64,000 nt of DNA from Macrolepiota albuminosa (Eukaryota; Basidiomycota; Agaricomycetes; Agaricales; Agaricaceae). The stretch is taken from assembly GCA_027475525.1 (NCBI GenBank), contig JAMWFC010000049.1:4696947-4760946 (forward strand). The letters run 5' to 3'. The notes beneath the pieces were generated by a model that was given only the letters and a program-made list of their open reading frames with translations, ran no database searches and was not told the origin of the DNA. This document shows, piece by piece, positions 1 to 11,615 of the stretch. The position numbers were made by a program, and so were the translations under genes. How positions within the stretch are numbered: position 1 is the first letter of the stretch; every line of letters begins with the position of its first letter.

Positions 1-570
1 GTGATGTGAGGGTCAGTCATCTTTGTCTCAGGAAGTTCTTCATCTGTTGGCTCTGCAGCCATTTGATCTATCCTATTGTCTGGTTGTTTAGTTATGGGGT
101 CCCACTTTACAGAAGGGGTGTTTAGTATGTTTTTTGCTCTATTTACACACGGGTGGGGGTGAAATTTCATTTGGTATTTTACATATAATGTACAGCCAGA
201 CTACATATTATATTACCGGATAGCTGTATATATGCATAGGAGGAAGAGAGAGAGAAGACTTATATATATATAGAAAATGAACTTGATACTTCCTATATGT
301 CTGTTGGTATAGTATTATTATTATTTATGACAACAAGCTGCTGAATAGCAGTAAGATATGGTAACAAAACAGACAAGTTTAAAGTCTCATTGATAAAGTT
401 GTTGATGATGATTTTTGAAAAAAGTAAGCAAAATAAAATATACTAATAAGGAACTTAATAGAAACTTCTAGAGCATTCTAGAACATCACGTGATCTGCAA
501 CGAACTGTGAGAAACTGAGATGTTTGAGCTTGTAATAATCCTTTCTCTTACTTATGTAAGAGAGTCAGGA
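1..570. repeat. AT-rich dispersed repeat, copy R1 (cut by window edge)
   Basis: This stretch matches 7130-7880 in the same orientation over most of its length, starting at the shared GTGATGTGAG and ending near a shared CTTACTTAT(G/A)TAAGAGAGTCAGG. It is AT-rich, with simple TATATA runs near 260-280, and has no convincing coding content. The shared 3' part contains a short hairpin (TCTCTTAC / GTAAGAGA). It could be an LTR or the end of a larger non-autonomous element; the 5' limit lies outside the window. Confidence 0.6.
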
Positions 571-1741
571 ATCAATGAAATTACCAGTGTGTGCTTCCAT
601 AGTTTATCAAGAATTTTTGTTGTTGTGATAGTCATATATCTGGAATCAACGCTCAGGAATCTTCAAATTGTGTCACAGAAAGAAGTCATTGAATCAAGGA
701 AGTATTCACTGTTGAAAAGCTAAAGCAAGAATAGCTGACGGTGGAAAAAGCAAGGGTGGCCGTGAGAGGTGGGAGAGCTGATCGGAGACAATTGAAGGCT
801 GACCATTGAGGAAGTGTAGTGCAAGCGTGACCTACATCACTGCTCTAATCTTTATTCCTGAAGACTTCCTACTTACCATGTTCCAAGCCAGGTCCTCCTA
901 CAGTATATATAGTTGCATGTACACCCAAAGTAATGAGTTTTTACAACATGAGAACTTAAACCAGTTCTTACCATGAAGACTATTCAGTGTGACAGCAAAT
1001 TGCCGATTTTGGTGGTCTACTATTACATATTTTGAACTTCTCCAAGTCCTAATAAGAACAAGTGACTCGCAAACAGTGGGCTTGACTCGGTCTGATCAAC
1101 CATGAATGCCCTAGTAGTGAGTCAACACTTTACCAAAAGTTACTAAAATGGATTCCAACAGATACAACCTTCATTCGAGGGCAGCAAATGCCCCAGACAC
1201 TAAAATCTCCTTGGGAACGGCAGAAGCAAAGGAAAGCTCCCTAAGTGCCATGCCACCCCACATGTCAAAGCCCACAGGCCCCCCAGGGGAGCTTAGAGAC
1301 ACAAATGTGATAGAGGGAAGAAAAGGATCAGGACCTGCCTCGGTAGCCCTTCGTTGTCAGCTCCAGCGAACAAACCTCAGGGACTCGCTTTGGCAGACTC
1401 ATTCCTTATAGAGATAGATTCTGAGATGTCCTTTCAAACTAGGGCTTGGTGAATAAGTGTACCATTGTTTACACATGTATATATACTATGTTATTAACAT
1501 GTTATTCATATCTCATCCAGGTCCTGGCATACCCTATGTAAATAAATGTGAATATCTCAGAAAAGTATTATTCAAAGATCTTGATCCCATTTAGGGTTTG
1601 TGCCCTTGAGCACATATTGAATCTTGATCGATTGAGGACTATGACAGGGTCTAGAAGAGCCAAGAGCTTAATGCATTGCCAGGCATGTCACTCTGCATTG
1701 CCCAAGAAATTTTCCTGTCATCTCACTGCTGAAGCTCAAAG
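571..1741. other. Non-coding stretch, no gene recognised
   Basis: Only short ORFs without family resemblance occur here (for example 1148-1411). I see no domain, RNA gene or clear repeat boundary. It may be decayed transposon sequence between repeat R1 and the zinc-finger relict that follows. Confidence 0.5.
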
Positions 1742-2624
1742 ATGCCTTACCCAGCACCAGAGCTGATCTCACCACAGGAACTAGATCAAGTCTTGAAGAG
1801 ATTACAACATTTCTTGAAACATTTACCTTCACAACTACCCTTGCCAAATTCACCCACAGATTCTAGATATAGCTTGTTTCTCAACTTTGCGCTAGATCCT
1901 AATTTACTTGAGAAGACAGGAGATGAAATCTGCACACTTGGTGAACAATTGGAGCATGTCTTTGGCTGGCAATCTCAGACTACTGGTGATGGTATTCTGC
2001 CTATTAGAAGTGGGTAATAGATGTAGTAATAGGTGCTGAAAAGATATATGCAAACCATGGAGTTGAGGTATGCGTATTCAATGATTGATAACAAATAGTC
2101 TATAATCTGATCATACTAGATACCTAGTGAAATGACAGACCCTTGTGAAGTGACAAACCACTTGACACAAAAGCAAGCACACTCTCTTGAAGTTACTGAT
2201 GTACCCAAAGCACCAATCAAGAAGCCAAAGCCATCAGTATGTGAGCTGTATCTTTAGGAGCATCAAAATTAACTTCTTCTGAGTATAGAAATCAATCTAC
2301 CAGCCAAACTCTACACTTGGATGCAACTCTAATGATCTCATAGGCTGCCTAATAACCAAATATGTTAGTAGTTCAGGAAAGAAGTCCTGGGGATGTATTG
2401 CACCTGAGTGTAAGTATGAGGCACAAGGAAATGCATCTCTCAGTCATGTCTTGAAGCATTCATCAAAGTGCAAACTCCTTGCTAAAATTGCAAGACAGGA
2501 CAAATCTGGAGTTTTAAAAGTCAGAAAGGCAAACTCCAGCTTATATAAGTGGCCTGTATGCAGTGCTGAAGGAGCCAGACTTGTCAGAATGATAGCTGAA
2601 GACCCAGAGCACCTCAAAGACTGA
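1742..2624 (+). pseudogene. Decayed ORF with BED-like zinc finger, possibly DNA-transposon derived
   Basis: A 91-codon reading frame (1742-2017) is followed by broken coding segments. At about 2131-2237 a Lys/Pro-rich stretch ends at a GTATGT donor-like site. At about 2340-2624 a segment contains a Cys-x4-Cys ... His-x5-Cys arrangement (WGCIAPECKYEAQG and LKHSSKC). This spacing resembles BED-type zinc fingers of hAT-like transposases and related fungal proteins. No transposase catalytic core follows; the frame runs into a stop near 2624, and the host gene island begins soon after. I infer a truncated DNA-transposon gene, but the family cannot be fixed from what remains. It could also be a decayed host zinc-finger gene. 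Confidence 0.35.
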
Positions 2625-2639
2625 AAGTGGTACCAATAG

Positions 2640-3237
2640 ATAGTGTTGAAAGAATAGAAACAGTAATGTAAAATAAATAACTGGTCTCGAGTTCCGTCTT
2701 GTTTGTCTTTGTTCTGGCTTCATTGACATCTGATTCGACGTCAACCACCGCGTGCTCACTGTCTCTGGCAGCGTACCTGGATTCTCTCGGCTTCTCGGCG
2801 AACTTGCTTCTCGGCTTCGGCTTTGATCTCGTCTGTCTCGGTTCTGTCATTGGATTGATCGTTTGTTCCGGCATCTCTGCTTCTGCCTTGGCTTTTTGGC
2901 TTCTCGCTTACTTGACCATCTCGTTGTTGTCGGCTCTACACCTCAGACGAGCCAATCTTGTCTTTTTCTGAGTCAGGAATACTGTTGCACACTCCTTCTG
3001 GCGTCTATCGTTACTAGGCATCTCTTAATCTTCTCGGAGTCAGCTTGTCTCTAGTCTACGAACTCTCGCAACGTCACGACGAACGTTGCTCCACGACGCT
3101 TCATCACATTTTCCAACCTCATACGACTTCTCCCATTACTCTCCGCTTTCGCTTCTTTCATCTTCGCGTTCGATCCACCAGTTACTCCAACCCACGTCCA
3201 CACCGCTCTCGTTGCTCGCTCAGATGCGCCTATCCCC
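2640..3237 (+). promoter_or_regulatory. Upstream region / 5' leader of the small Lys-rich gene
   Basis: The sequence changes from AT-rich repeat to balanced, CT-rich DNA (about 2990-3237 is rich in CT, TTC and CACC stretches). Such leaders are typical upstream of fungal genes. No TATA box stands out. ORFs on both strands here look like chance frames. Confidence 0.4.
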
Positions 3238-3672
3238 ATGACCACTGTTTCGGGACTCGCTGGCAGTGCCCCTACCCCTACCAATCACCCGAAGAACAAG
3301 CATGGCAGTAAACGCCGTCAAAGGCGTACCAAGACCGGGGTAGACGGAACAGTCACTGTGTTCCACAAGGGTAGTTCTACACCCTGCTATGCCGCTCCCA
3401 CTGGAGTTCCTGCTGGTGAAAAATTTGTCTTGATTCCCAAGGATAAGGCCCATCATAAAAAACATAAGAAAGCTAATAGTCCAGAAGCCGTTCTCTCTCA
3501 AGCAGAGGGGACAGCCAACCAGGCATCTGCTCCACGTGGTGACAATAACCGAGCACTCGTAGAACGTACTGTTGATCTTCTGGAGTACGTCGTCATCGTT
3601 TAATTCAGATCTTCTATGTTCTGATGACATTGTTCCAGACGGTATTTCAATGAGCCTGATGAGCTCAATTAA
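3238..3672 (+). CDS. Small lysine-rich hypothetical protein (two exons)
   Basis: Exon 1 is 3238-3584 and exon 2 is 3639-3672, giving about 126 residues. The 54-nt intron 3585-3638 has a GTACGT donor and a TTCCAG acceptor. Without splicing, the frame reads a few residues into the intron and stops at 3603. After splicing the C-terminus reads DLLERYFNEPDELN, a plausible amphipathic helix. The N-terminal half is basic (KHGSKRRQRRTK), followed by a segment around GVPAGEKFVLIPKDK and a Lys/His-rich patch. No catalytic domain is recognised. The ATG is the first in frame after the CT-rich leader. It is convergent with the AT-hook/Myb gene on the minus strand. I regard it as a host gene because it has an intact frame, a canonical intron and no transposon signature. 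Confidence 0.6.
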
Positions 3673-4177
3673 AGACTGAGACTCGTGATTTTTGGACCTA
3701 ATGAGCTAATGACCCGGAAGTGATAGCGTTGTAATCGATATCTTTGTTCAGTGATGGTGTGGTGTGATACATGGGCTTTCACTCGGTTGCATGAGAAATT
3801 CATATATTAAAGAAGAATTGTAGGATACAGCAGTCGCAACGAAGAAGCACAGAGAGGTACGGCAGTCCATTATTGTACATGCTAAAAGCCTGTAGGTTAG
3901 CCTGGTGTATACGACATCAACGCACGATACGCGCATCTCAAGAACATACAGCAGCAGCTATAAAATACTACATGAGTTCTGCGCTCAAGCGGAAAAGGGA
4001 AGTAAACGACAACCAGGGGTCCGTCCATGTTCAAACACAGCAATGAGAATGATACGAGAGCATTGAAAGGAAACAGCAGAACTCCAATCAGTCATAAATC
4101 GCGGATGTCACAAGATAGTAAACAGATGATACGCAATGGAAAGGAAGCGCGCTGAGACGACCGCTTCTTGGTAGGTC
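3673..4177. other. Intergenic region between two convergent host genes
   Basis: This probably holds the 3' untranslated regions and terminators of both flanking genes. No further gene or repeat is evident. Confidence 0.5.
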
Positions 4178-6167
4178 TCACTTCCCATTTTCTTTTCCAA
4201 GCCTAGAGGACCCCGTACTTCCGTTCGGCTGGTACATATACGGATGTGTCGGAACTGTCTCCGCTGCCTTCTGGGCATCCTGGCTTGGTCGGGCACGGTA
4301 ATAACTGGTGCGTTGTTGATCTTGCGTCGCTATCGTTGCAGTCGAAATCACGGGCGACGGAGTGTTCACTGCCACGGTTGGCATGGGACAAGGCAAGGTC
4401 GAGGCGGGTTTAGGCCCCGGGCGCTGCTGATTTGGCAGGGCGGGCGAGGCTGCGGGGGTCGATGCGGTTTGGCTGTGAGAGGGCGAGGTGGAGGTCGGAT
4501 TGGATGCAACAGCAGGTTGGAGAGGAATGGTAGTGGTTGGGGAGGTATTTGTGACTGTAGGTGTATGTGGGACTGAGGGACTCGCTGCGTCGCTGGTGCC
4601 TTCGTCGCGCCGTCGCTTGACTCCCCTTGAAGAACTTTCTTTTAAGCCCAACGAAGTTGCTTTGATGAGAATCTGATGCCTGTGACACAACATTTTTAGT
4701 TTTATTTTGTAATGTAATGAGAAAAGAAAATAAACCTTGTCCGACTGTTACCCCACTGTCCGACAACGCGATCCCAATCAATATCTCCGGTTTGCGTCCC
4801 TGACCTGCTTTCTTCTGCCAGCTTTTTCAACCTCTCTGTTTCTTCATCAGACCATGCGCCTTGATTTCCTCCAGCCCCGGTGCCAGATGTAATGACATTG
4901 GCCGAGCTAACAGTTATTCCGGTGCTTGTCGATGCCTCGGGTTGTGGTTGAGGCGTCTGTACCGGCTGCGTCTGAGTAACTGCTGGTTGAGGTTGTACAG
5001 GCATTGATACCTGAGGTTGTGGTTGTGGATAATAAGTCCCGGGTGTAACGTACGGATACTGATAGTATGGGGTCGTCGGGTATTGCCCTGGGGGTTCATA
5101 CATGGAGTATTGCGGATAAGTGGGTTGCGCGGTGGGTAGGGGCACGACAAATGATGCTGGATTGGATATAACAGCGGAGGAAGTAGCTGTTGTACTGGTA
5201 GATGCCGCTGGACGCGCTGGTGTCGAGGTGGCCGCGACAGCTTGCGTCTGCACTGGCTGATAGAGTGTTGGAGCAGCAGTATAAATGGGTGGGGGTGGGG
5301 AGGCGACTAGTTGTGCCGGATTGTTGAGCTTTGTGTCATGAATCAGAAGCATTGTAGATAGTAGGCTCAAGTCAAACCCTACCAATGTGTCACAGATACG
5401 TTTTGCTTCATTGAGCATGACCAATGGGTCAACCTTACTTCCAGGGCCCATTTGATAACATTGTGCTATTACCAAGGGTTGGGTTGCTTTCTATAATGCC
5501 TTGTAAGAAATGATATTTGTTCTCAGGTCATCGAGCAACAACATACTACAAGCTCTTCCGCAGCTGTGTAGAATTCAGAACATAAATTCAAGACGCGCCA
5601 CTGAAACTCGTAGTATTGTTGATTATGTGCATTCACATCAGGATGTTGAGGTGGAGTTACGACAGCAGGCGTGGTATAAAAAGCAGCGTCTTGCTTCGAT
5701 GCCGTCTGACTGGTACGGGGTTTCCTGTTTTTAGAACCACGCGGACGACCTGGTCGACTCTTTGCTGCCTGAGAATCTTCCCGTTGGCCTTGTTGTGCCG
5801 CATGTGTGTCGGCCGTGCTTATGACCGGTCCAACAACGAATGAGTGCAAAGTGTCTACACCGGACGCCTCATTTGGAGTAAAATAATGTACACACCCAGT
5901 TATCTTTGGTTGTGGAGAAGATGGATTGCTTTGGGTACCTGACTCATGGCGGTTCAATTGTTCCTCCATGAGACCTTCGTCGTCGGCATCTTCTTCTTCT
6001 TCTTCCTCTTCCTCTTCACGATGAGTGCTGTGTGTGTTCGTGGTTGTTGTTCTTGAGTTGAAAATGCCAGTATATGTGCGTTGATGGCCTTGTGGAGGAT
6101 TAAACGCATGAGCAAGAGGCTGGTAATGCTGAGGGTTGTCCATGGACACGAGAACAGACGCAACCAA
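4178..6167 (-). CDS. AT-hook and Myb/SANT-domain nuclear protein (three exons)
   Basis: Exons on the minus strand are 6167-5547, 5490-4736 and 4679-4178, about 625 residues in total. Both introns are 56 nt: 5546-5491 (GTATGT...TAG) and 4735-4680 (GTTTAT...CAG). They join cleanly; the second splits an Arg codon inside the Myb helix. Visible parts are an acidic Glu run (about 51-60), an AT-hook (SRPGRPRGSK, about 137-146), a long Pro/Gln/Thr/Tyr-rich middle, and a Myb/SANT-like domain at about 418-472 beginning GAWSDEETERLKKLAEE with a conserved Trp in the third helix region (VVGQWGNSRT). A basic KRRRDE patch and a Ser/Pro-rich tail follow. A role in DNA binding and chromatin or transcription regulation is inferred from these motifs. 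Translation may start at the second Met (6143). This is the best-supported host gene in the window. Confidence 0.82.
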
Positions 6168-6469
6168 AAAATACGGGGATCTAAATGAAGAAGACTCAGT
6201 TTTTTTTATGTATGGAGGTTACACGGTTATGTTTTCCGAACCAGTTAAGTTGGGAATTGAAATAATGTAATCCTGATAAGGCTTTATTGGGTGACGGAAT
6301 ATAATATGCTGGAATATAATCACATTTGAAAACAGTGTTGGAGAGGAGTCGCGGTACGCGACGATGCGCTAATTAAGCACGTGAGTGGTGTGCCGCAGGG
6401 GAGAGGGAAAACGGACGGATTAGGAAAAAACTATACAGTTAGGTGATATGGATCGGACCCGGAGATCTA
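6168..6469. promoter_or_regulatory. Upstream region of the AT-hook/Myb gene
   Basis: This lies immediately 5' of the minus-strand gene. It contains an AT-rich tract and an inverted CAAT-like box (ATTGGG at 6288) but no firm promoter element. No ORF of interest is present. Confidence 0.3.
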
Positions 6470-6506
6470 ACATACCTCAGTCGTTTATACACCGACTGAG
6501 GTATGT
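6470..6506. repeat. Perfect 14-bp inverted repeat (hairpin)
   Basis: ACATACCTCAGTCG at 6470-6483 is exactly reverse-complementary to 6493-6506, with a 9-nt AT-rich spacer. The spacer plus right arm (TTTATACACCGACTGAG) recurs at about 6593-6611 without its left arm, and AGTAACTGTATCCAACA occurs twice (about 6552 and 6610). This looks like debris of a small inverted-repeat element. Confidence 0.7.
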
Positions 6507-7129
6507 GGTAAATCGCTCATTAGGACAAACACAGTTGACTTACTTATATCTTAGTAACTGTATCCAACAGGTATATTAGACGAATATCAGTTGTTTATAC
6601 ACCGACTGAGTAACTGTATCCAACAAACAGGTCTGTAGTGACTGTAATTTAATTTAGAAGGAAACTGACCTCGAAAGTTATAAAAACGCAATACTTTTTT
6701 GGGGGGGTCTATTATGTACTCAGTCTAGATTTTTAGAGGAAAGATTCAAAAATTGAAAGACATTATTGCATGTTAAAATGCACAAAAAGAGTCGCTAATC
6801 TATCCCATCCCAATAGGCAAAAGTTCAGAGTTATGGGAAAATGCAGATTTGGATCAGGTTTTATTGGATGATCCTGTAGCCAAATTGCAAGGATGCTGAT
6901 TTTGAACCAAGTGACAGACACTCGGACTCTGACTGGGAGAAGATATTGAGGTATCTATACACTATTTGTTGCAGTCAGCAAGTCTGTGAATAAAGGGAAG
7001 ACACAATGAATTCCTGAGCTTGGATAAGGAAATTTTAGAGCTTAGCCAGAACACTCTTTTGCATTGGATTGGAGAGTCCCTATTATGAAAATGGCGGCTT
7101 CCATCACAATCTGTATAGGCATATTAGAT
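6507..7129. other. Non-coding transposon debris
   Basis: This is AT-rich sequence with a G-run at about 6701-6708. Short coding-like remnants at about 6830-6960 are interrupted by stops and cannot be assigned to a family. Confidence 0.4.
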
Positions 7130-7880
7130 CTTGTGATGTGAGAGTCAGTTATCTTTGTCTCAGGAAGTTCTTCTTCATCCATAGCTCTGCAGCCATTTGA
7201 TCTAGCCTATTGTCTGGTTATTTAGTTATGGGGGCCCACTTTTCAAAAGGGTGTTTAGTGTGTTTTTTGCTCTATGTACACACAGGTGTGGGTGAAATTT
7301 CATTTGGTATTTTTTAGTGGCATAGTGGCATCATACATACATAATATACAGTACAGACTATATATTATACTATTCTATACTGGGTAACTGTATATGCATA
7401 ACTTATATACATAGGAGAAAAAGAGAGAGAAAGATTATTGAATATATTATATAGAATAGAATGAACTTGATATTTTCTATGTCTGCATTGATATAGTATT
7501 ATGACAATAACTTCTGAATAGCAGTAGCAGTAGCAGTGGTAACAAACAAAACAGACAAGTTTAAAGTCCTGAATAATGATTTAATTTGAAAAAAGTAAGT
7601 GAGACAAAACAAGTACTATAATGGTTAGCAGTAGCAGACAATGGTAACATAACAAAACAGACAAGTTTAAAGTCATGAATAATGATTTGATTTGAAAAAA
7701 GTAAGCGAGACAAAACAAGTATACTATAATGATATATAAGGAACTAATAAGAAAGTTAATAGAAACTTCTAGAACATTCTAGAACATCACATGATCTGGG
7801 CAAATTTGAGTGGAACTGAGATGTTCAAGCTTGTAAAAGAACCCTTTCTCTTACTTATATAAGAGAGTCAGGGATCCTTC
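7130..7880. repeat. AT-rich dispersed repeat, copy R2, with internal tandem duplication
   Basis: Second copy of the repeat at 1-570, same orientation. It carries an extra tandem duplication of about 106 bp: the block around ACAGACAAGTTTAAAGTC occurs at about 7551 and 7657, whereas R1 has it once. It lies directly upstream of a Ty1/copia relict and could be its 5' LTR, although I see no clean TG...CA ends or primer-binding site. Confidence 0.6.
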
Positions 7881-8368
7881 ATCACCAACTGTCTCTGTGC
7901 ATTTTGATTGAAAGAACTGACACTGAATTTTTTTTGTATTCATGACAGAGATGGCAATGTCAACTATGAATCTTTCATATGCACAGTCCTGAGCCAGTAG
8001 CCGCAATGGTACCCATGTTCTGCTGCAAGTCAGTAGACACCTATCAATTTTACTTTTTGAGTTTGTTAAACTTGAGAAAAGTCCAACCATGGTAATGCCA
8101 TGTTTTAGCAAGTGGGCTGCCTGGGGAAAGGAAAGAAGTAGTGGCAGAAGATGTGTGAATGGTGTGGTAGGTGTTAAGGGAAGGATTCTTAGCAGCTGAC
8201 TGTTGAGTCTGGGACAGCCCTCACAGAACCAGGATCTGCTGATGCCTTTTGGAACCACACAACTGCATTCTGGTAAATCTGGGGAGCCATATGTTTAACA
8301 TGTGATAGACATTCTAATCAGCTTAAAATAGAAGTTGCTTATCATTCTACCACACACTCATATCTCAG

Positions 8369-9960
8369 TTGACTGCTCCTACTACTTCTCAGAAGTGCTC
8401 TCAGTTGTTTCAGTCCCAGGATTTGAGAAAGAAACCAAAAAGCATGGATGATAAAGACAGGAGAATGCTCAATTATGTTTATAAAGAGAGCAACAAAGAT
8501 ATGAAGACATTCAAGTCCTGGCTCTTAGAATGTTCCATTGATGAAATCCTTTGGTTGCTTTGGTTTTCAGTTACAAATGCAGAAATAAAGATCAGGAAAT
8601 CAAAATTTACAGATGTGTGCAGTAAATTGGAAGAAGAGGGGTATACCAAACAGCCAGAGCTGCAAAGTTTAATCAACAAATGCCTCAAAAGTGAGACATG
8701 GACCAAATTAAGAGAGCATGGTGCAGCAAATATGGCAGTCACAGATTCTTTACCAGTACCTGAACCTACTACTATATCTACTCTGTTTCTAGATGACACA
8801 CTCAGTACTCCTGTATTATCTACAATTGTCAAGGACAATGTTTTTCTACCTTTATACTGCTTCTGATACCTCATCAGATTTACCTCTGTATCTCTCTTTT
8901 GTGAGCTCTGCAGATCCAATGGTTTTCATCTTTATCTCACTTTGTTTCAATGCAATTCTCAACTCTGGCAGTACCACTCATATCATTAAGGATCATCAAT
9001 ATTTCTGGACCTATGATTCTAGTCTTGCAGTTCCAGTTAGCATTGCAAATTGTGGCACTCTCAATGTCCTTGCTCAAGGCAAATGTTGTTTTCAGGCACA
9101 TGTCAATAGTAAATCTGTTACTCTTATTTTGTCTGAATGTCTCCATGCTCCTGATGTGCCAATTAACCTTTTATTGGTGGGCTTAATAGTGGAGCATGGT
9201 ATGGATATTCACTTTACTTAGGATGCTACCTTCATTTTCTTCTCTTCATCTTCACCAACTCTTTGTGACAAAGCTATTTTAGCTTCCACTTACAACCAAC
9301 TATTATTTTTATACTGCAACTTTGTTCTATCAGGATTACTTTCCCCAATCTCTTTTCCTGCAATCACCAACAATATTGTCTTGTTTCCCTGCATTCTGGC
9401 TACTCCAAATCTTTGGCATTGTCATATGTGTCATCCTTTGCAGAATACTACTCAAGCAGTTCTTACTAAGAATTTTGCTTCTGAGGTTGAATATACTGGT
9501 TCATTTAATGATGACCACTGCATTCCATGTATCATCAGTAAACAGCCTGCTTGTCTATAAGACCACTATCAGCATAGAGCTGCCAATGTTTGCAACTTAC
9601 TTCATATGGACTCCTGTAGTCCTTTTCCAATATGTTTTGCTAATAATCATGCCAATTATTTCCACTCTATCTTAAACAATTTCTCAAATTTCAGTGATAC
9701 TGCCCTTTTATCAGTCCAGACTCAAGCCACAAAACACTTTAAGAAACAAAGTCAAAGCTGTCTAATATAATAGTGCATGGGAATTTGTTACACAGATGAT
9801 TTTATGAAGACCTTGGTTTAGTGGGCATCATCCTACAATCCATAGCAGCCTACACCTATCAACAGAATAGCAAAGCTGAATGCTATATTTGGACTATTAA
9901 GGATACAGCTCAGACATTGTTTTTTCTTAGTGATACCATTCTGTAAGAAATTAGGTTCTT
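8369..9960 (+). pseudogene. Ty1/copia gag-pol relict (gag, protease, GAG-pre-integrase, integrase start)
   Basis: A gag-like frame runs 8369-8866. From about 8950 a second frame carries a copia protease remnant (NSGSTTHIIKD, where active copies have Asp-Ser-Gly) and CLHAPDVPINLLLVG, the conserved stretch after the protease. After a stop near 9219 the same frame continues with LWHCHMCHP and CIPCIISKQ (GAG-pre-integrase zinc region). LLHMDSCSPFP follows, the start of the integrase core, where family members have H(S/M)D-x-CGP-x-P. At about 9810-9930 a fragment resembles the AYTPQQN...AE region of copia integrases. Reverse transcriptase and RNase H are missing. Several stops, loss of the protease Asp and AT-richness show an old dead copy. 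I infer it was once continuous with repeat R2. Confidence 0.6.
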
Positions 9961-10009
9961 ACTTGCACAAGACACAGAATCTGCCAAATTGGTAGATTTC
10001 TCTGTACAT

Positions 10010-11615
10010 GGTATAAGTAGTCAATATTTATTATAATATAATATTATTATTTACATTGTTATAAATAGTTTCTACTTGCTGCTTATTAAGCAGCTTATTT
10101 TCTTGTTGTATACTACATTGCCAATAGACCAGTCTGGTCTGATTCAGTGTAGTGTGCACACTAAGCTCTATTAACCCATAACTCCGTTACATTTTTTTGA
10201 ATTCGCCAGCTAGGATCTATTGCCTAGCATCCAATGTCAGTCGCTGAGTTCATTGATGGAACTTTATCAGCTTCTTGAGCTTCTTGCACAGCCACACCAT
10301 GCAAATTTCAAACAGAGAATCAATGAGTAATCCCATACCTGCAGTTTCCACTGACAGTAAGCAGAATGCCCACAACCTATGGGGAGACCCAGCAGACACT
10401 CAGGACATGCCAGCATCCAATGCAGGTCAGTCAAGACCCAAGGCTCAAGACTGAGGTCAGAGCACTGACCTTCCTGGGAATGAAGACAAGGCCCAGAGAG
10501 CTGAGAGCTCACAACAGGATGGCCAGCAACGGCCATGGGACAAGATGCCAGGGGAATTAACTCCCCCAGTTATGCAGCTGCCAGGAGGACTGCAATGATC
10601 CAGCTGGCTAGCTTTCAAAGGGCCCCCTGATGGAGGCCAGCAGTCAACAGGCACCCAGGGCACCTCAGAAGACACTGAGTCATTGGTATAGACTGGGGGA
10701 CCTATTTTCCTGAGCCAGAGTAGTGGGGCCAGGTGGGCCGCAGCAGGCTCAATGCCCACCAGAATAGTGGAAGCCCACATAGAGGAGGTACTGGAGAAGG
10801 ATGCAATTCCTGAAGTAGCCTGCATGGAAACTTGCTTTCCACGCATACCAGCAGTGGAGGAAGTCTCAGAGGTTGCAGAATTCTCAGAGGAGGTAATTGA
10901 GTCATCTAGCGATGATGACGCCAGAGCAGAGGAGCAGTGGTTGAAAACCACATACACCGTACACTTGTGGGTGTTCTGGGATCTACACCCAAAGGTGATG
11001 AAATACACCACCCAGGTGTGACTCAAGTGCTACGCTTCAGCACATATAGTAGCACTTAGGCAATAAGGGCACAAAGTGCCCAATGTATTCAGTACTAAAT
11101 ATACTGATTTGATGGTGAGAGTTCTCACTATAGAACTGCAGATGTATTTGCAGTGGAAGGCCACAAGGCAATCAGGGGTATTGACCCCCTGGAGCCACAT
11201 GTCTGAGGAATGCTCAGCATATTGTAATCAAGATGTTGGAGTCGAGCTAGTGGAAGCACTAGCACAGGTGCAGAAAGTGCCCAAAGTAAAACTGGTGAGT
11301 ATCTTCTATACTCCAGCAGGACAAGGGTGGTGTGAGGAGCCACCACACATGCATAACCAAGACCTTAGGACAGAGATGTCAGGCCTGGATGGACACAATA
11401 GTACTGTGTTTAAGGTTGAGAGCGAGGCATCTGTGATGCCGTGCATGCCAATGGCAGAAATATTGAGCAACAGAGTTGCATAGCAATGCATGTGCAATGG
11501 CGACCTCAGGACTAAGGGACAGTCTCTTATTGACAATCAGGGCATTGTATTTGAGGGCACTAAGCCCATTGATGAGATGCATTGTCAATTCATAACACAG
11601 GGCCAGGAGAATTGT
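10010..11615 (+). pseudogene. CpG-depleted relict of the 36-49 kb gypsy family: LTR end plus gag N-terminus
   Basis: About 10020-10190 matches the 206-bp LTR at 48396-48601 (opposite strand), including GCTTATTAAGCAGC and the GACCAGTCTGGTCTG region. Then come the shared leader GTTACATTTTTTTGAA and the hairpin GCTAGG/CCTAGC. From 10331 on, the reading frame follows the gag N-terminus of the intact element (compare 48264 leftwards): MSNPIPA, then ADTQD, then at 11076-11610 VFSTKYTDLMVRVLT, TPAGQGW and KPIDEM. Differences from the young copy are overwhelmingly CG to TG or CA, producing Arg to Gln, Trp, Cys, His or stop. Homology ends abruptly near 11615, where a gag relict in the opposite orientation begins. 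Confidence 0.8.

Noticed and set aside
2614..2971. Overlapping plus- and minus-strand frames upstream of the small host gene
   Set aside because: Neither has a domain, consistent exon structure or support from context; probably leader or intergenic DNA.
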